Shown here: piece by piece, positions 1-5,779 of the stretch
Position numbering within the stretch: the first letter of the stretch is position 1
Layout of the letters: every line of letters begins with the position of its first letter
Assembly (NCBI GenBank): GCA_029859555.1
Contig: JAOUCV010000147.1
Location: forward strand, 1 to 5,969
Source: Gammaproteobacteria bacterium
GTDB taxonomy: Bacteria > Pseudomonadota > Gammaproteobacteria > UBA9214
Reading direction: 5' to 3'
Length of the DNA: 5,969 nucleotides
The notes under the pieces: model-generated
Seen by the model: only the letters and a program-made list of their open reading frames with translations
Told to the model about the DNA's origin: nothing
The model's database searches: none
Made by a program: the position numbers and the translations under genes

Positions 1-1134
1 GGCAAGTTCTGTGTGTCAGTGCCACGTGGTCGCGTGGCCTTTACGTCAGCCGAGGCAGTGGCAGTGGCGCAGGAATTGGGTGGCTCCGCCTGGGTGGTCA
101 AGGCGCAGATCCATGCCGGCGGGCGCGGCAAGGGCGGCGGTGTCAGAGTCGTTAGGTCACACGATGAGGTCGCGGCCGCCGCGGAAGACATACTGGGTAT
201 GACGCTGGTCACGCACCAGACCGGTCCACAGGGCAAGCAAGTCAAATGCGTCTACATCGAAGAGGGCTGTGACATTGCCCGGGAGCTTTACCTCAGTTTA
301 CTGCTTGATCGTGCCAGTGGTTTCATCACCATCATTGCATCGACTGAAGGCGGAATGGATATCGAAGAGGTGGCTGCCTCAACACCGGAAAAAATCCTCA
401 GGATTGCGATAGACCCGGCCACCGGTGTGCAGTCATTCCACGCGCGCAAACTGGCCTTTGGCCTGGGACTGGAGGGGCCGCAGATTGGCGCTGCAATGAA
501 ATTTCTACAGGGTATGTACCGGGCATTTACCGATCTGGATGCGAGCCTGGTCGAGATCAACCCGCTGGTGGTGACCGGCGAGGGACAACTGGTTGCGCTG
601 GATGCCAAGATGAATTTTGATGACAGCGGCCTTTTTCGCCACAAGGCTGTCGCCGATTTGCGCGATGAAGACGAGGAAGATCCCGCGGAACTTGAGGCGA
701 GCCGGCATGACCTCAACTACATCAGGCTCGATGGTTCGATTGGCTGTATGGTCAATGGCGCCGGCCTGGCGATGGCGACCATGGACATTATCAAACTCTA
801 CGGCGGTGAACCGGCGAATTTTCTCGACGTGGGCGGCGGCGCGACTGCCGAGCGCGTCACTGAGGCATTCAAAATTATTGTTTCCGACCCCAAGGTCCGG
901 GGCATCCTGGTGAATATCTTTGGTGGCATCATGCGTTGTGATGTCATCGCTACCGGTATTGTGGAGGCCGCCAGGGAAGTTGAGCTGAACATGCCGCTGG
1001 TGATACGTCTGGAAGGAACCAATGTCGATCTTGGCAAGGCCATCCTCAAAGAATCCGGTCTTGATATCGTTTCCGCGGATGATCTTGCCGACGCTGCGGA
1101 AAAGGTGGTCAGGGCACTGCAGGAGGTGGCGTAA
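1..1134 (+). CDS. sucC: Succinate--CoA ligase [ADP-forming] beta subunit, 5'-truncated by the window
   Basis: This is the nucleotide-binding beta subunit of the cytoplasmic TCA-cycle enzyme that interconverts succinate + CoA + ATP and succinyl-CoA + ADP + Pi. Reading frame 1 is open from base 1 ([10 protein letters not shown]...), so the gene starts upstream. Aligned to E. coli SucC from memory, about 12 residues (the MxxHEYQAKxLL segment) are missing, and that offset puts all key positions in register. They are Lys46 (WVVKAQ), the Gly53-Arg-Gly55 ATP-grasp loop ([11 protein letters not shown]), the Mg2+ ligands Asn in VEINPL and Asp in LDAKM, the substrate Asn264 (CMVNGAG) and the substrate loop [17 protein letters not shown] is intact. 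The visible 377 codons plus about 12 match the usual length of about 388 residues. The GTGs near base 13 are internal and not the start. The stop TAA overlaps the alpha-subunit ATG, indicating translational coupling. FAGINRCD, which I recall in the malate--CoA ligase MtkA, is absent, favouring succinate. Confidence 0.95.
   Translation, partial: GKFCVSVPRGRVAFTSAEAVAVAQELGGSAWVVKAQIHAGGRGKGGGVRVVRSHDEVAAAAEDILGMTLVTHQTGPQGKQVKCVYIEEGCDIARELYLSLLLDRASGFITIIASTEGGMDIEEVAASTPEKILRIAIDPATGVQSFHARKLAFGLGLEGPQIGAAMKFLQGMYRAFTDLDASLVEINPLVVTGEGQLVALDAKMNFDDSGLFRHKAVADLRDEDEEDPAELEASRHDLNYIRLDGSIGCMVNGAGLAMATMDIIKLYGGEPANFLDVGGGATAERVTEAFKIIVSDPKVRGILVNIFGGIMRCDVIATGIVEAAREVELNMPLVIRLEGTNVDLGKAILKESGLDIVSADDLADAAEKVVRALQEVA
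1121..1127 (+). promoter_or_regulatory. Ribosome binding site for sucD, inside sucC
   Basis: AGGAGGT lies within the last codons of the beta gene, 6 nt before the ATG at 1134. This near-perfect Shine-Dalgarno fixes the alpha start. With the TAATG stop-start overlap, it implies coupled synthesis of the two subunits in equal amounts. Confidence 0.85.
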
Positions 1135-2009
1135 TGGCAATTCTCGTCGACAGCAGCACCCGTGTGATATGCCAGGGGTTCACTGGATCGCAGGCCACTT
1201 TTCATTCCCGGCAGGCCATTGACTATGGCACCAGGATGGTTGGCGGTGTGACACCCGGAAAGGGCGGGATGACACACCTCGACTTGCCGGTATTCAACAC
1301 TGTGACGGAGGCGGTTGAGCAAACCGCTGCCAACGCCTCGGTTATTTACGTGCCCCCGGCTTTTGCTGCTGATGCCATTCTCGAGGCGATTGATGCCGGT
1401 ATCCCGCTGGTTGTATGTATCACTGAAGGTATTCCGGTCATGGACATGGTTCGTGTAAAGCGGGTTTTGCAAGGATCCGCAACACGACTCGTGGGTCCCA
1501 ATTGCCCGGGTGTGATCACGCCCGGTGCATGCAAGATCGGAATCATGCCCGGCCATATTCACGTACCCGGCAATGTCGGCATCGTATCGCGCTCCGGTAC
1601 CTTGACCTACGAGGCCGTGGCACAAACCACGGCAGTGGGGTTGGGCCAGTCCAGCTGTGTCGGTATAGGCGGCGATCCTGCCAACGGAACCAGCTTCATC
1701 GACTGTATGGAGATGTTTTATGCCGACCCGGATACTGAATCAATCATCATGATCGGTGAGATCGGCGGCACAGCCGAGGAAGAGGTCGCCGGGTTTATAA
1801 AACAATCGAGCGTCAGGAAACCGGTGGTGGGTTTTATTGCCGGTGTGACGGCACCGCCAGGTCGCCGCATGGGCCATGCAGGTGCCATCATTGCAGGCGG
1901 AAAGGGTGGTGCGCAGGAAAAGATCGAAGCCTTGAAGAGTGCCGGCGTTCATGTTGCTGACTCGCCCGCGAGACTCGGAACAACGCTGAAACAGGTGCTG
2001 GGGGGCTGA
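1134..2009 (+). CDS. sucD: Succinate--CoA ligase alpha subunit
   Basis: This 291-residue protein is the CoA-binding subunit carrying the phosphohistidine of succinyl-CoA synthetase; the E. coli protein has 289. An N-terminal Rossmann-type CoA domain carries TGSQ at 17-20, Lys43 in TPGKGG and ITE at 96-98. The ligase domain follows with Tyr159 (TLTYEA), Glu209 (IGEIGG) and the catalytic His248 in [16 protein letters not shown]. All are family landmarks. The start is the ATG in TAATG with AGGAGG 6 nt upstream, and the opening [18 protein letters not shown] is typical. One oddity is Ala21 where the CoA-binding turn normally has Gly (TGSQG in E. coli and in the second copy here). GHIHVPG and the post-histidine GGKG are SucD-like and unlike MtkB, so succinate is the likely substrate. 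It should pair with the beta subunit encoded just upstream. Confidence 0.96.
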   Translation: MAILVDSSTRVICQGFTGSQATFHSRQAIDYGTRMVGGVTPGKGGMTHLDLPVFNTVTEAVEQTAANASVIYVPPAFAADAILEAIDAGIPLVVCITEGIPVMDMVRVKRVLQGSATRLVGPNCPGVITPGACKIGIMPGHIHVPGNVGIVSRSGTLTYEAVAQTTAVGLGQSSCVGIGGDPANGTSFIDCMEMFYADPDTESIIMIGEIGGTAEEEVAGFIKQSSVRKPVVGFIAGVTAPPGRRMGHAGAIIAGGKGGAQEKIEALKSAGVHVADSPARLGTTLKQVLGG

Positions 2010-2025
2010 CTTTAGCTGTGGCAAT

Positions 2026-2083
2026 GTTTGTCTGCTGGTTCGCAGCGCCCCGCCCGGGCAAGCAGCGGTAGTTGATGACAAAC
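2026..2083 (+). other. Inverted repeat / possible mRNA fold downstream of sucD
   Basis: GTTTGTC (2026-2032) and GACAAAC (2077-2083) form a perfect 7-bp inverted repeat 17 nt after the sucD stop. Directly inside the left arm, TGCT (2033-2036) can pair with AGCA (2061-2064), and the palindrome GCCCGGGC (2052-2059) lies in the interior. Together they could fold into a branched 3'-end structure that protects or processes the sucCD message. No T-run follows, so it does not look like an intrinsic terminator. Chance pairing is possible. Confidence 0.25.
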
Positions 2084-2138
2084 CCGTATCAGTTAATCAG
2101 AAAGTGCTGCCAGCCTGTCGCTTCTGAATCTTTCCCGG

Positions 2139-2167
2139 TTGAATGTAGCGGCAGGGTCTAATATAAG
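2139..2167 (+). promoter_or_regulatory. Candidate sigma70 promoter for the second ligase pair
   Basis: TTGAAT (2139-2144, 4/6 to TTGACA) and TATAAG (2162-2167, 5/6 to TATAAT) are separated by the ideal 17 bp. Transcription would begin near 2174, giving a leader of about 135 nt before the ATG at 2309. The leader contains a second possible -10, TATATT (2230-2235), without a good -35. The 299-bp gap after sucD makes a separate promoter plausible. Confidence 0.45.
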
Positions 2168-2189
2168 GGTAGCAATTATAAGGGTAGCA
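2162..2189 (+). repeat. 13-bp tandem direct repeat over the candidate -10 box
   Basis: TATAAGGGTAGCA occurs at 2162-2174 and again at 2177-2189, a 15-bp period with a 2-bp spacer (AT). The unit begins with the candidate -10 hexamer, so the repeat also duplicates the -10-like sequence. It could be a regulator half-site pair or a local slippage duplication. Confidence 0.7.
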
Positions 2190-2294
2190 GTAGGGCGCGG
2201 GTTGCTTACGAGGCGCCGAAGGGGTGCTTTATATTCCCTTCTGCTATGCGGAGATACCTGGCTACAGGTTCAGCGCTGCACGCGTGGAGATACT

Positions 2295-2299
2295 GGAAG
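2295..2299 (+). promoter_or_regulatory. Ribosome binding site deciding the start of the second beta subunit
   Basis: GGAAG lies 9 nt before the ATG at 2309. It supports that codon over the in-frame ATG at 2246, which would add 21 residues (MRRYLATG...) with no counterpart in the family. Confidence 0.6.
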
Positions 2300-2308
2300 T
2301 GTGCTGAG

Positions 2309-3589
2309 ATGAAATTCTACGAATATCAAGCCAAGCAACTCCTGGATAAAAATGGCATTCGTATTCCGCGAGGTGCTGTCGCGTCAACACCGGACGAGGC
2401 CGCCAGCGTTGCCCGGCAGCTGGGAGGGTCCGGGTGGGTAATCAAGGCACAGATTCTTGCCGGCGGACGTCGAGCCGGTCATTTCGTGGGCAATCAGGAG
2501 CAGCAGGGCGGTATCCGCTTCGTTGACTCGCTTGCAGAGGTGCCGGACACGGCGCAGGAAATGCTCGGGCACGTGTTGGTTACTAAGCAGACGGACCCGG
2601 CCGGGACAGCCGTGAAACGGCTTTATGTCGAGCAAGCGTGCGAGGTGCAGCGTGAACTCTATCTCGGGATGCTGGTGGATCGCAGGAGCAGCCGGGTAAC
2701 GCTGATTGCGCTCGGCGAGGGCGGCATAAATATAGAATCGATAACGTCACGCCATCCAGAGTCCGTACTAAAAATCGCCATCGACCCCCTCGAGGGTTTG
2801 CAGCAGGATGAGGCACGCAATATTGCCGCCGCAGTTGGACTCACGGATGAGCAGACAGCTGAGGCAGTACGCATCATGCTGACGATGTATGACATGTTTT
2901 TAAGACTGGATGCCTCGCTGATTGAGATTAATCCACTGGCGATCACTGCTGCGGGTACCCTGGTAGCGCTGGACGCGACCATGACCTTTGATGACAACGC
3001 AATGTTTCGGCATGAAGATATTCAGGCGCAGTGTGAGGATGATGAACTGCGATGGGGCGAACTGGATGCCACGCAGCATGGCCTCAATTACGTCAAGCTC
3101 GATGGCAATATCGGCTGTCTCGCCAGCGGTGCCGGACTCGCACTGGCCACGCTCGACGCGGTCAAGTTCTATGGTGGCGAGCCGGCGAATTTTCTCGATA
3201 TGCCGCCAGCCGTGGAGTTCGAGCGGGTAAAGTATGCATTCGGGCTGATTCTCTCAGATCCGGGGGTTGAAGCGATCCTGGTTAACGTCTTTGGCGGCGG
3301 TATTATGCGCTGCGACACTATTGCCGACGGCATAATCCTGGCAGCCAGGGAGTTCCCCGTTCGGGTACCACTGATCGTGCGCCTGGCCGGCATAAACGCC
3401 GATTTTGCCAAAGACAGGCTCAAGGATTCCGGGTTGGCGATTACCTTTGCAGAGGATTTCGCAGATGCTGCAGAGAAAGTTGTCATAGCAGCGACCGAGG
3501 CCAGGTTGGTCATGCAGCAAAACTGGTGGCAACGGGTTCAGCGGTTGTTGACAGGGAAAGACGAAACTATTGATCGCACTGCGGGGTAG
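2309..3589 (+). CDS. SucC-family acid--CoA ligase beta subunit, diverged paralog
   Basis: This 426-residue ATP-grasp beta subunit belongs to the succinyl-CoA synthetase family, where the usual length is about 388. The start [12 protein letters not shown] is canonical. Kept: Lys46, the Mg2+ ligands Asn208 (EINPL) and Asp222 (LDATM), and the FGG...MRCD core. Changed against the first copy: Gly55 to Arg plus a 9-residue insertion in the nucleotide loop ([17 protein letters not shown], 52-68); substrate Asn to Ser273 (LASGAG); FLDVGGGA to FLDMPPAV (295-302); an extra glycine in the substrate loop (FGGGIMRCD, 328-336); and Lys to Thr224 beside the metal ligand. A C-terminal tail of about 25 residues ([15 protein letters not shown]...) exceeds the family end. 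It likely forms an alpha2beta2 or alphabeta complex with the alpha subunit 38 bp downstream. Family membership is certain. The substrate is unknown, and the altered substrate positions argue against plain succinate. The frame is intact, so it is not an obvious pseudogene, though reduced activity is possible. Confidence 0.9.
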   Translation: MKFYEYQAKQLLDKNGIRIPRGAVASTPDEAASVARQLGGSGWVIKAQILAGGRRAGHFVGNQEQQGGIRFVDSLAEVPDTAQEMLGHVLVTKQTDPAGTAVKRLYVEQACEVQRELYLGMLVDRRSSRVTLIALGEGGINIESITSRHPESVLKIAIDPLEGLQQDEARNIAAAVGLTDEQTAEAVRIMLTMYDMFLRLDASLIEINPLAITAAGTLVALDATMTFDDNAMFRHEDIQAQCEDDELRWGELDATQHGLNYVKLDGNIGCLASGAGLALATLDAVKFYGGEPANFLDMPPAVEFERVKYAFGLILSDPGVEAILVNVFGGGIMRCDTIADGIILAAREFPVRVPLIVRLAGINADFAKDRLKDSGLAITFAEDFADAAEKVVIAATEARLVMQQNWWQRVQRLLTGKDETIDRTAG

Positions 3590-3591
3590 TT

Positions 3592-3606
3592 ACGGGCCGG
3601 GCCCGT
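3592..3606 (+). other. GC-rich hairpin between the second beta and alpha genes
   Basis: ACGGGCC-G-GGCCCGT starts 3 nt after the beta stop. As RNA it would form a 6-bp stem (ACGGGC/GCCCGT) with a CGG loop. It sits 7 nt upstream of the alpha ribosome binding site GGAGAGGAG (3613-3621). No T-run follows, so it is more likely an mRNA stability or translation-tuning element than a terminator. In the first pair, the beta and alpha genes overlap and have no such element. Confidence 0.4.
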
Positions 3607-3627
3607 GCGTGCGGAGAGGAGACACCT

Positions 3628-4503
3628 ATGGCGGTATTGGTCGACGCTGGAACCAGGGTTATCTGTCAGGGCATCACCGGCCGGCAGGGGACCTTCTATG
3701 CAGAACAGGCGATAGCCGACGGTACTCAGTTGGTAGGTGGTGTGCGACCTGGCAAGGGTGGTACACGGCACCTCGGGTTGCCGGTTTTCGATAGTGTCGA
3801 AGAGGCGGTGCGCGCGACCGGTGCGGATGCAAGCATGATATTCGTACCGCCGGCGACTGCTGCGGATGCAATTCGGGAGGCGATAGATGCGGGACTGCCG
3901 CTGATCGTTTGTATTACAGAACGCATACCGGTGCTCGATATGGTCCAGATAAAACGAGTTCTGGAAACTTCCGGTTCGCGGCTTGTAGGCCCCAATTGTC
4001 CAGGGGTGGTGACACCCGGGGAATGCATGATAGGCATCATGCCCAGGAGTATTTTTCGTCGCGGAAGTATTGGTATTGTTTCCCGTGCGGGGACGCTCAC
4101 CTACGAAGCAGTGGCACAGACAAGCGGCAATAAACTCGGCCAGTCAACCTGTATCGGTATTGGTGCAGACCCGATTCAGGGGATGACATTCTGCGACTGC
4201 CTGGAGTTGTTTATGGCGGACCCGGAGACCGAAGGTGTTGTATTGATCGGCGAGATTGGAGGTACAGCCGAAGAACAGGCGGCGGATTACCTGAAGCAGC
4301 AACAATACAAAAAACCGGTGGTTGCCTACGTTGCCGGTCGCCATGCGCCAGCCGGGCGCCGCATGGGTCATGCCGGTGCGATTATCGAACACAGTATCGG
4401 GCTCGCTGAGGCCAAGATCGTGGCCTTGCGAAGTGCGGGGGTTCATATTGCCGAATCTCCGGGAACCATTGGTGTCACCATGGCTAGTGCACTGGGGAAC
4501 TAG
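3628..4503 (+). CDS. SucD-family acid--CoA ligase alpha subunit, diverged paralog
   Basis: This 291-residue alpha subunit aligns without gaps to the first copy; my hand count gives about 187 identical positions, near 64%. Retained are Lys43 (PGKGG), ITE (96-98), Tyr159 (TLTYEA), Glu209 (GEIGG) and the catalytic His248 ([11 protein letters not shown]), so phosphotransfer chemistry should work. Altered near the CoA and active sites are Ser19 to Arg (TGRQ), Thr40 to Arg, Gly99 to Arg, Gly140-His141 to Arg-Ser, Gly180 to Ala, and the post-histidine loop AGGKG to EHSIG. From memory, that last loop also departs from GGKG in the malate--CoA ligase MtkB. The start is supported by GGAGAGGAG (3613-3621), 6 nt upstream. 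It probably pairs with the diverged beta subunit 38 bp upstream in the same transcript. The substrate is not identifiable; a substituted dicarboxylate such as malate or itaconate, or a sulfur analogue, are possibilities only. Confidence 0.92.
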   Translation: MAVLVDAGTRVICQGITGRQGTFYAEQAIADGTQLVGGVRPGKGGTRHLGLPVFDSVEEAVRATGADASMIFVPPATAADAIREAIDAGLPLIVCITERIPVLDMVQIKRVLETSGSRLVGPNCPGVVTPGECMIGIMPRSIFRRGSIGIVSRAGTLTYEAVAQTSGNKLGQSTCIGIGADPIQGMTFCDCLELFMADPETEGVVLIGEIGGTAEEQAADYLKQQQYKKPVVAYVAGRHAPAGRRMGHAGAIIEHSIGLAEAKIVALRSAGVHIAESPGTIGVTMASALGN

Positions 4504-4585
4504 CAAGGCCGCGTTTTGCTTTGATTTTCTGGCCGCTCTGCCCTGGTTTGGGGTCAACTTTCGGGTGATGGCTGCAAGGTTTTTT

Positions 4586-4611
4586 ATCAGATGATTTAAT
4601 ATGCATATCAT
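4586..4611. promoter_or_regulatory. Cluster of small inverted repeats, possible operator
   Basis: Three overlapping palindromic elements lie here: ATCA-GA-TGAT (4586-4595), the perfect 10-bp palindrome ATATGCATAT (4599-4608), and the interrupted pair ATGAT (4591-4595) / ATCAT (4607-4611). They lie just over 90 bp upstream of the candidate -10 box of the transporter genes, a position compatible with activator binding. AT-rich DNA produces such patterns by chance, so this is tentative. Confidence 0.25.
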
Positions 4612-4698
4612 TTACAATGGGGGCGCGTTGTATAAATATATCGATGCGGCAATAAATGCAGGGCCGCTTGATATACGCATTCCAGGATAGTGATCAAA

Positions 4699-4704
4699 TA
4701 TAAT
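4699..4704 (+). promoter_or_regulatory. Candidate -10 box of the tctC promoter
   Basis: TATAAT matches the sigma70 -10 consensus exactly and would start transcription near 4711, leaving a short leader before the ribosome binding site at 4727. No good -35 lies 16-18 bp upstream; TTGATA (4668-4673) is 25 bp away, too far. The palindrome TGATCA (4691-4696) abuts the box. A perfect -10 with no -35 suggests an activator-dependent promoter. Confidence 0.4.
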
Positions 4705-4726
4705 CGGGTACCTGTTAATAAAGGAC

Positions 4727-4733
4727 GGAGGAG
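4727..4733 (+). promoter_or_regulatory. Ribosome binding site deciding the tctC start
   Basis: GGAGGAG lies 6 nt before the ATG at 4740 but only 1 nt before the ATG at 4735, which would read ATG-AAA-TGA. The spacing supports 4740 as the true start. Confidence 0.85.
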
Positions 4734-4739
4734 AATGAA

Positions 4740-5720
4740 ATGAGAACAACTCAAAAGTCAGTGAAATTGTACTTAATGCTATTTACTGCGGCCATTGCAT
4801 TTGCAACAAATGCTATTGCAGCAGAATGGCAACCAAAGAAACCGGTCGAATTTGTCATCATGGCTGGTCCGGGGGGCGGAGCAGACAAGATGGCCCGTTT
4901 GATGCAAACTGTTATAGAGAAGCACAAGTTTTCACCGAAGCCGTTTATTCCGGTCAATAAACCGGGAGGCTCCGGAGCCGAGGCACTGGTGCATCTCAAG
5001 GGCAAGAGCGGCGACGACCATACCATTATGGTTACACTGAACAGCTTCTATACGACGCCGCTGCGTCAGCCGAAGCTTGGGGTCAACTCGCTGGATTTCA
5101 CACCTATTGCACGCATGGCAGAGGATACTTTCCTGCTGTGGGTGCACAAGGATAGTGGCATCAGCAACCTTAAGGAGTTTGTGGCCGCGGCCAAGGCCAA
5201 GGGTAAGGACTGGATTATGGCCGGCACAGGCAAGGCTCAGGAAGATGAACTTCTGACCAACTTCCTGAACTCCACCTACGGCCTGGAAATGAAATATGTG
5301 CCCTTCAAGGGCGGCGGTCGCGTTGCCAAGGAACTGGCTGGCAAGCATGCCAACTCCACAGTTAACAATCCATCTGAACAGCTGGGTTTTTATCAGTCAG
5401 GAGATACAGTGCCTCTTGCCGCATTTACCAAGGACCGTCTCCCCATGTTCGCTGATGTACCCACGTTTACCGAACTGGGACACCCGTATGTCTACTACAT
5501 GCAACGCAGTGTTGTCGGGGCGCCGGGTATGAGTGCCGATGCGGCAGAGTTCTACCGCAAGGTGTTCGCCAAGGTTTATGACTCGGATGAGTGGCAGGAA
5601 TACAAAAAGAAGAAGAGTCTGCTTGGCGATTTTATCACCGGGGATGAGCTCGAGGCATACTGGACGAACGAGATCGCCAACCATAAACAACTGCTTATGG
5701 AAATCGGTGAAATCAAGTAA
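4740..5720 (+). CDS. tctC: Tripartite tricarboxylate transporter periplasmic receptor (TctC/Bug family)
   Basis: This 326-residue extracytoplasmic solute-binding protein is of the Bug/TctC family, normal in length. It captures a carboxylated solute in the periplasm and delivers it to the TctA/TctB membrane complex. A Sec signal peptide is clear: basic N-region (Arg2, Lys6, Lys9), hydrophobic core about 10-27, and a likely cut after Ala27 (NAIA-AEW). The mature protein opens with the family pattern: KPVEFVIMAGPGGGADKMARLM (34-55), the first ligand loop, then VNKPGGSGAEA (72-82), then YVPFKGGGRVAKELAG (186-201) and the C-domain SVVGAPGMSADAAEFYRKVF (257-276). The C-terminal third is Lys/Glu-rich. 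TctB follows after 59 bp, which confirms the transporter type. Bug ligands (citrate, other di- and tricarboxylates, aromatic acids and others) cannot be predicted from these motifs. Its position after an acid--CoA ligase pair suggests, but does not prove, that imported acid is activated to a CoA thioester. Confidence 0.93.
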   Translation: MRTTQKSVKLYLMLFTAAIAFATNAIAAEWQPKKPVEFVIMAGPGGGADKMARLMQTVIEKHKFSPKPFIPVNKPGGSGAEALVHLKGKSGDDHTIMVTLNSFYTTPLRQPKLGVNSLDFTPIARMAEDTFLLWVHKDSGISNLKEFVAAAKAKGKDWIMAGTGKAQEDELLTNFLNSTYGLEMKYVPFKGGGRVAKELAGKHANSTVNNPSEQLGFYQSGDTVPLAAFTKDRLPMFADVPTFTELGHPYVYYMQRSVVGAPGMSADAAEFYRKVFAKVYDSDEWQEYKKKKSLLGDFITGDELEAYWTNEIANHKQLLMEIGEIK

Positions 5721-5754
5721 CAGGGGGCCATCCGGGTAGTTGAACCGGGTAAAA

Positions 5755-5773
5755 CCACATAAGTGTGGAGGAG
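5755..5773 (+). promoter_or_regulatory. tctB ribosome binding site partly within a hairpin
   Basis: GGAGGAG (5767-5773) lies 6 nt before the GTG at 5780 and decides that start. CCACA (5755-5759) and TGTGG (5764-5768) form a 5-bp stem with a TAAG loop, which takes in the first two G's of the Shine-Dalgarno. Partial masking could lower TctB synthesis relative to the abundant receptor. Just upstream, CCGGGTA is repeated at 5732-5738 and 5745-5751. Confidence 0.55.
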
Positions 5774-5779
5774 ATCGCT

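Larger units (their letters stand above)
2010..2308. other. Intergenic spacer between the two ligase pairs
   Basis: This 299-bp spacer holds no convincing gene. It contains a possible RNA fold near the sucD end, a candidate sigma70 promoter with a direct repeat near the middle, and a short stem (ACCTG/CAGGT, 2256-2269) before the ribosome binding site of the next gene. An imperfect direct repeat, GGAGATACCTGG (2250-2261) and GGAGATACTGG (2286-2296), is also present. I see no hairpin followed by a T-run, so no intrinsic terminator is called after sucD. Confidence 0.6.
4504..4739. other. AT-rich intergenic region before the TTT transporter genes
   Basis: These 236 bp are clearly richer in A+T than the flanking genes, most strongly from about 4580 to 4720, as expected for a promoter/operator region. 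No gene is supported. A weak stem (AGCAA 4502-4506 / TTGCT 4516-4520) followed by T-rich sequence could end the upstream transcript, but it is too poor to call a terminator. The T6 run at 4580-4585 has no stable stem before it. Confidence 0.6.

Noticed and set aside
13..15. GTG at 13 as the start of the first beta subunit
   Set aside because: The frame is open to base 1 with conserved family residues (GKFCV), and the N-terminal YQAK segment is absent, so the gene simply enters from outside the window.
505..1140. A 211-codon open frame on the minus strand within sucC
   Set aside because: It is a shadow of the sucC coding strand with low-complexity, family-less sequence.
798..1625. A 275-codon open frame on the minus strand across the first beta/alpha junction
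   Set aside because: It lies antisense to two well-conserved genes, its translation resembles no family I recognise, and it has no ribosome site or own context. Such frames are common opposite GC-rich genes.
1..2009. The first pair as malate--CoA ligase (mtkAB)
   Set aside because: FGGIMRCD in the beta subunit and GHIHVPG plus the AIIAGGKG histidine loop in the alpha subunit match succinyl-CoA synthetase rather than MtkAB as I recall them, and no malyl-CoA lyase or glyoxylate/serine-cycle gene is in view.
2246..2308. An upstream in-frame ATG extending the second beta subunit by 21 residues
   Set aside because: The extension has no family counterpart, while the ATG at 2309 gives the canonical [12 protein letters not shown] start with GGAAG at 9 nt.
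4502..4530. A possible intrinsic terminator after the second alpha gene (AGCAA/TTGCT)
   Set aside because: The stem is only 5 bp, AT-rich, with a 9-nt loop, and the following bases are interrupted T's. It is too weak to call.
4144..4611. A 155-codon minus-strand open frame overlapping the second alpha subunit
   Set aside because: Most of it is antisense to a conserved gene and the remainder lies in AT-rich spacer; no domain is recognisable.
4735..4743. A minimal upstream frame ATG-AAA-TGA overlapping the tctC start
   Set aside because: GGAGGAG is only 1 nt from this ATG, too close for initiation, and is ideally spaced for the ATG at 4740.
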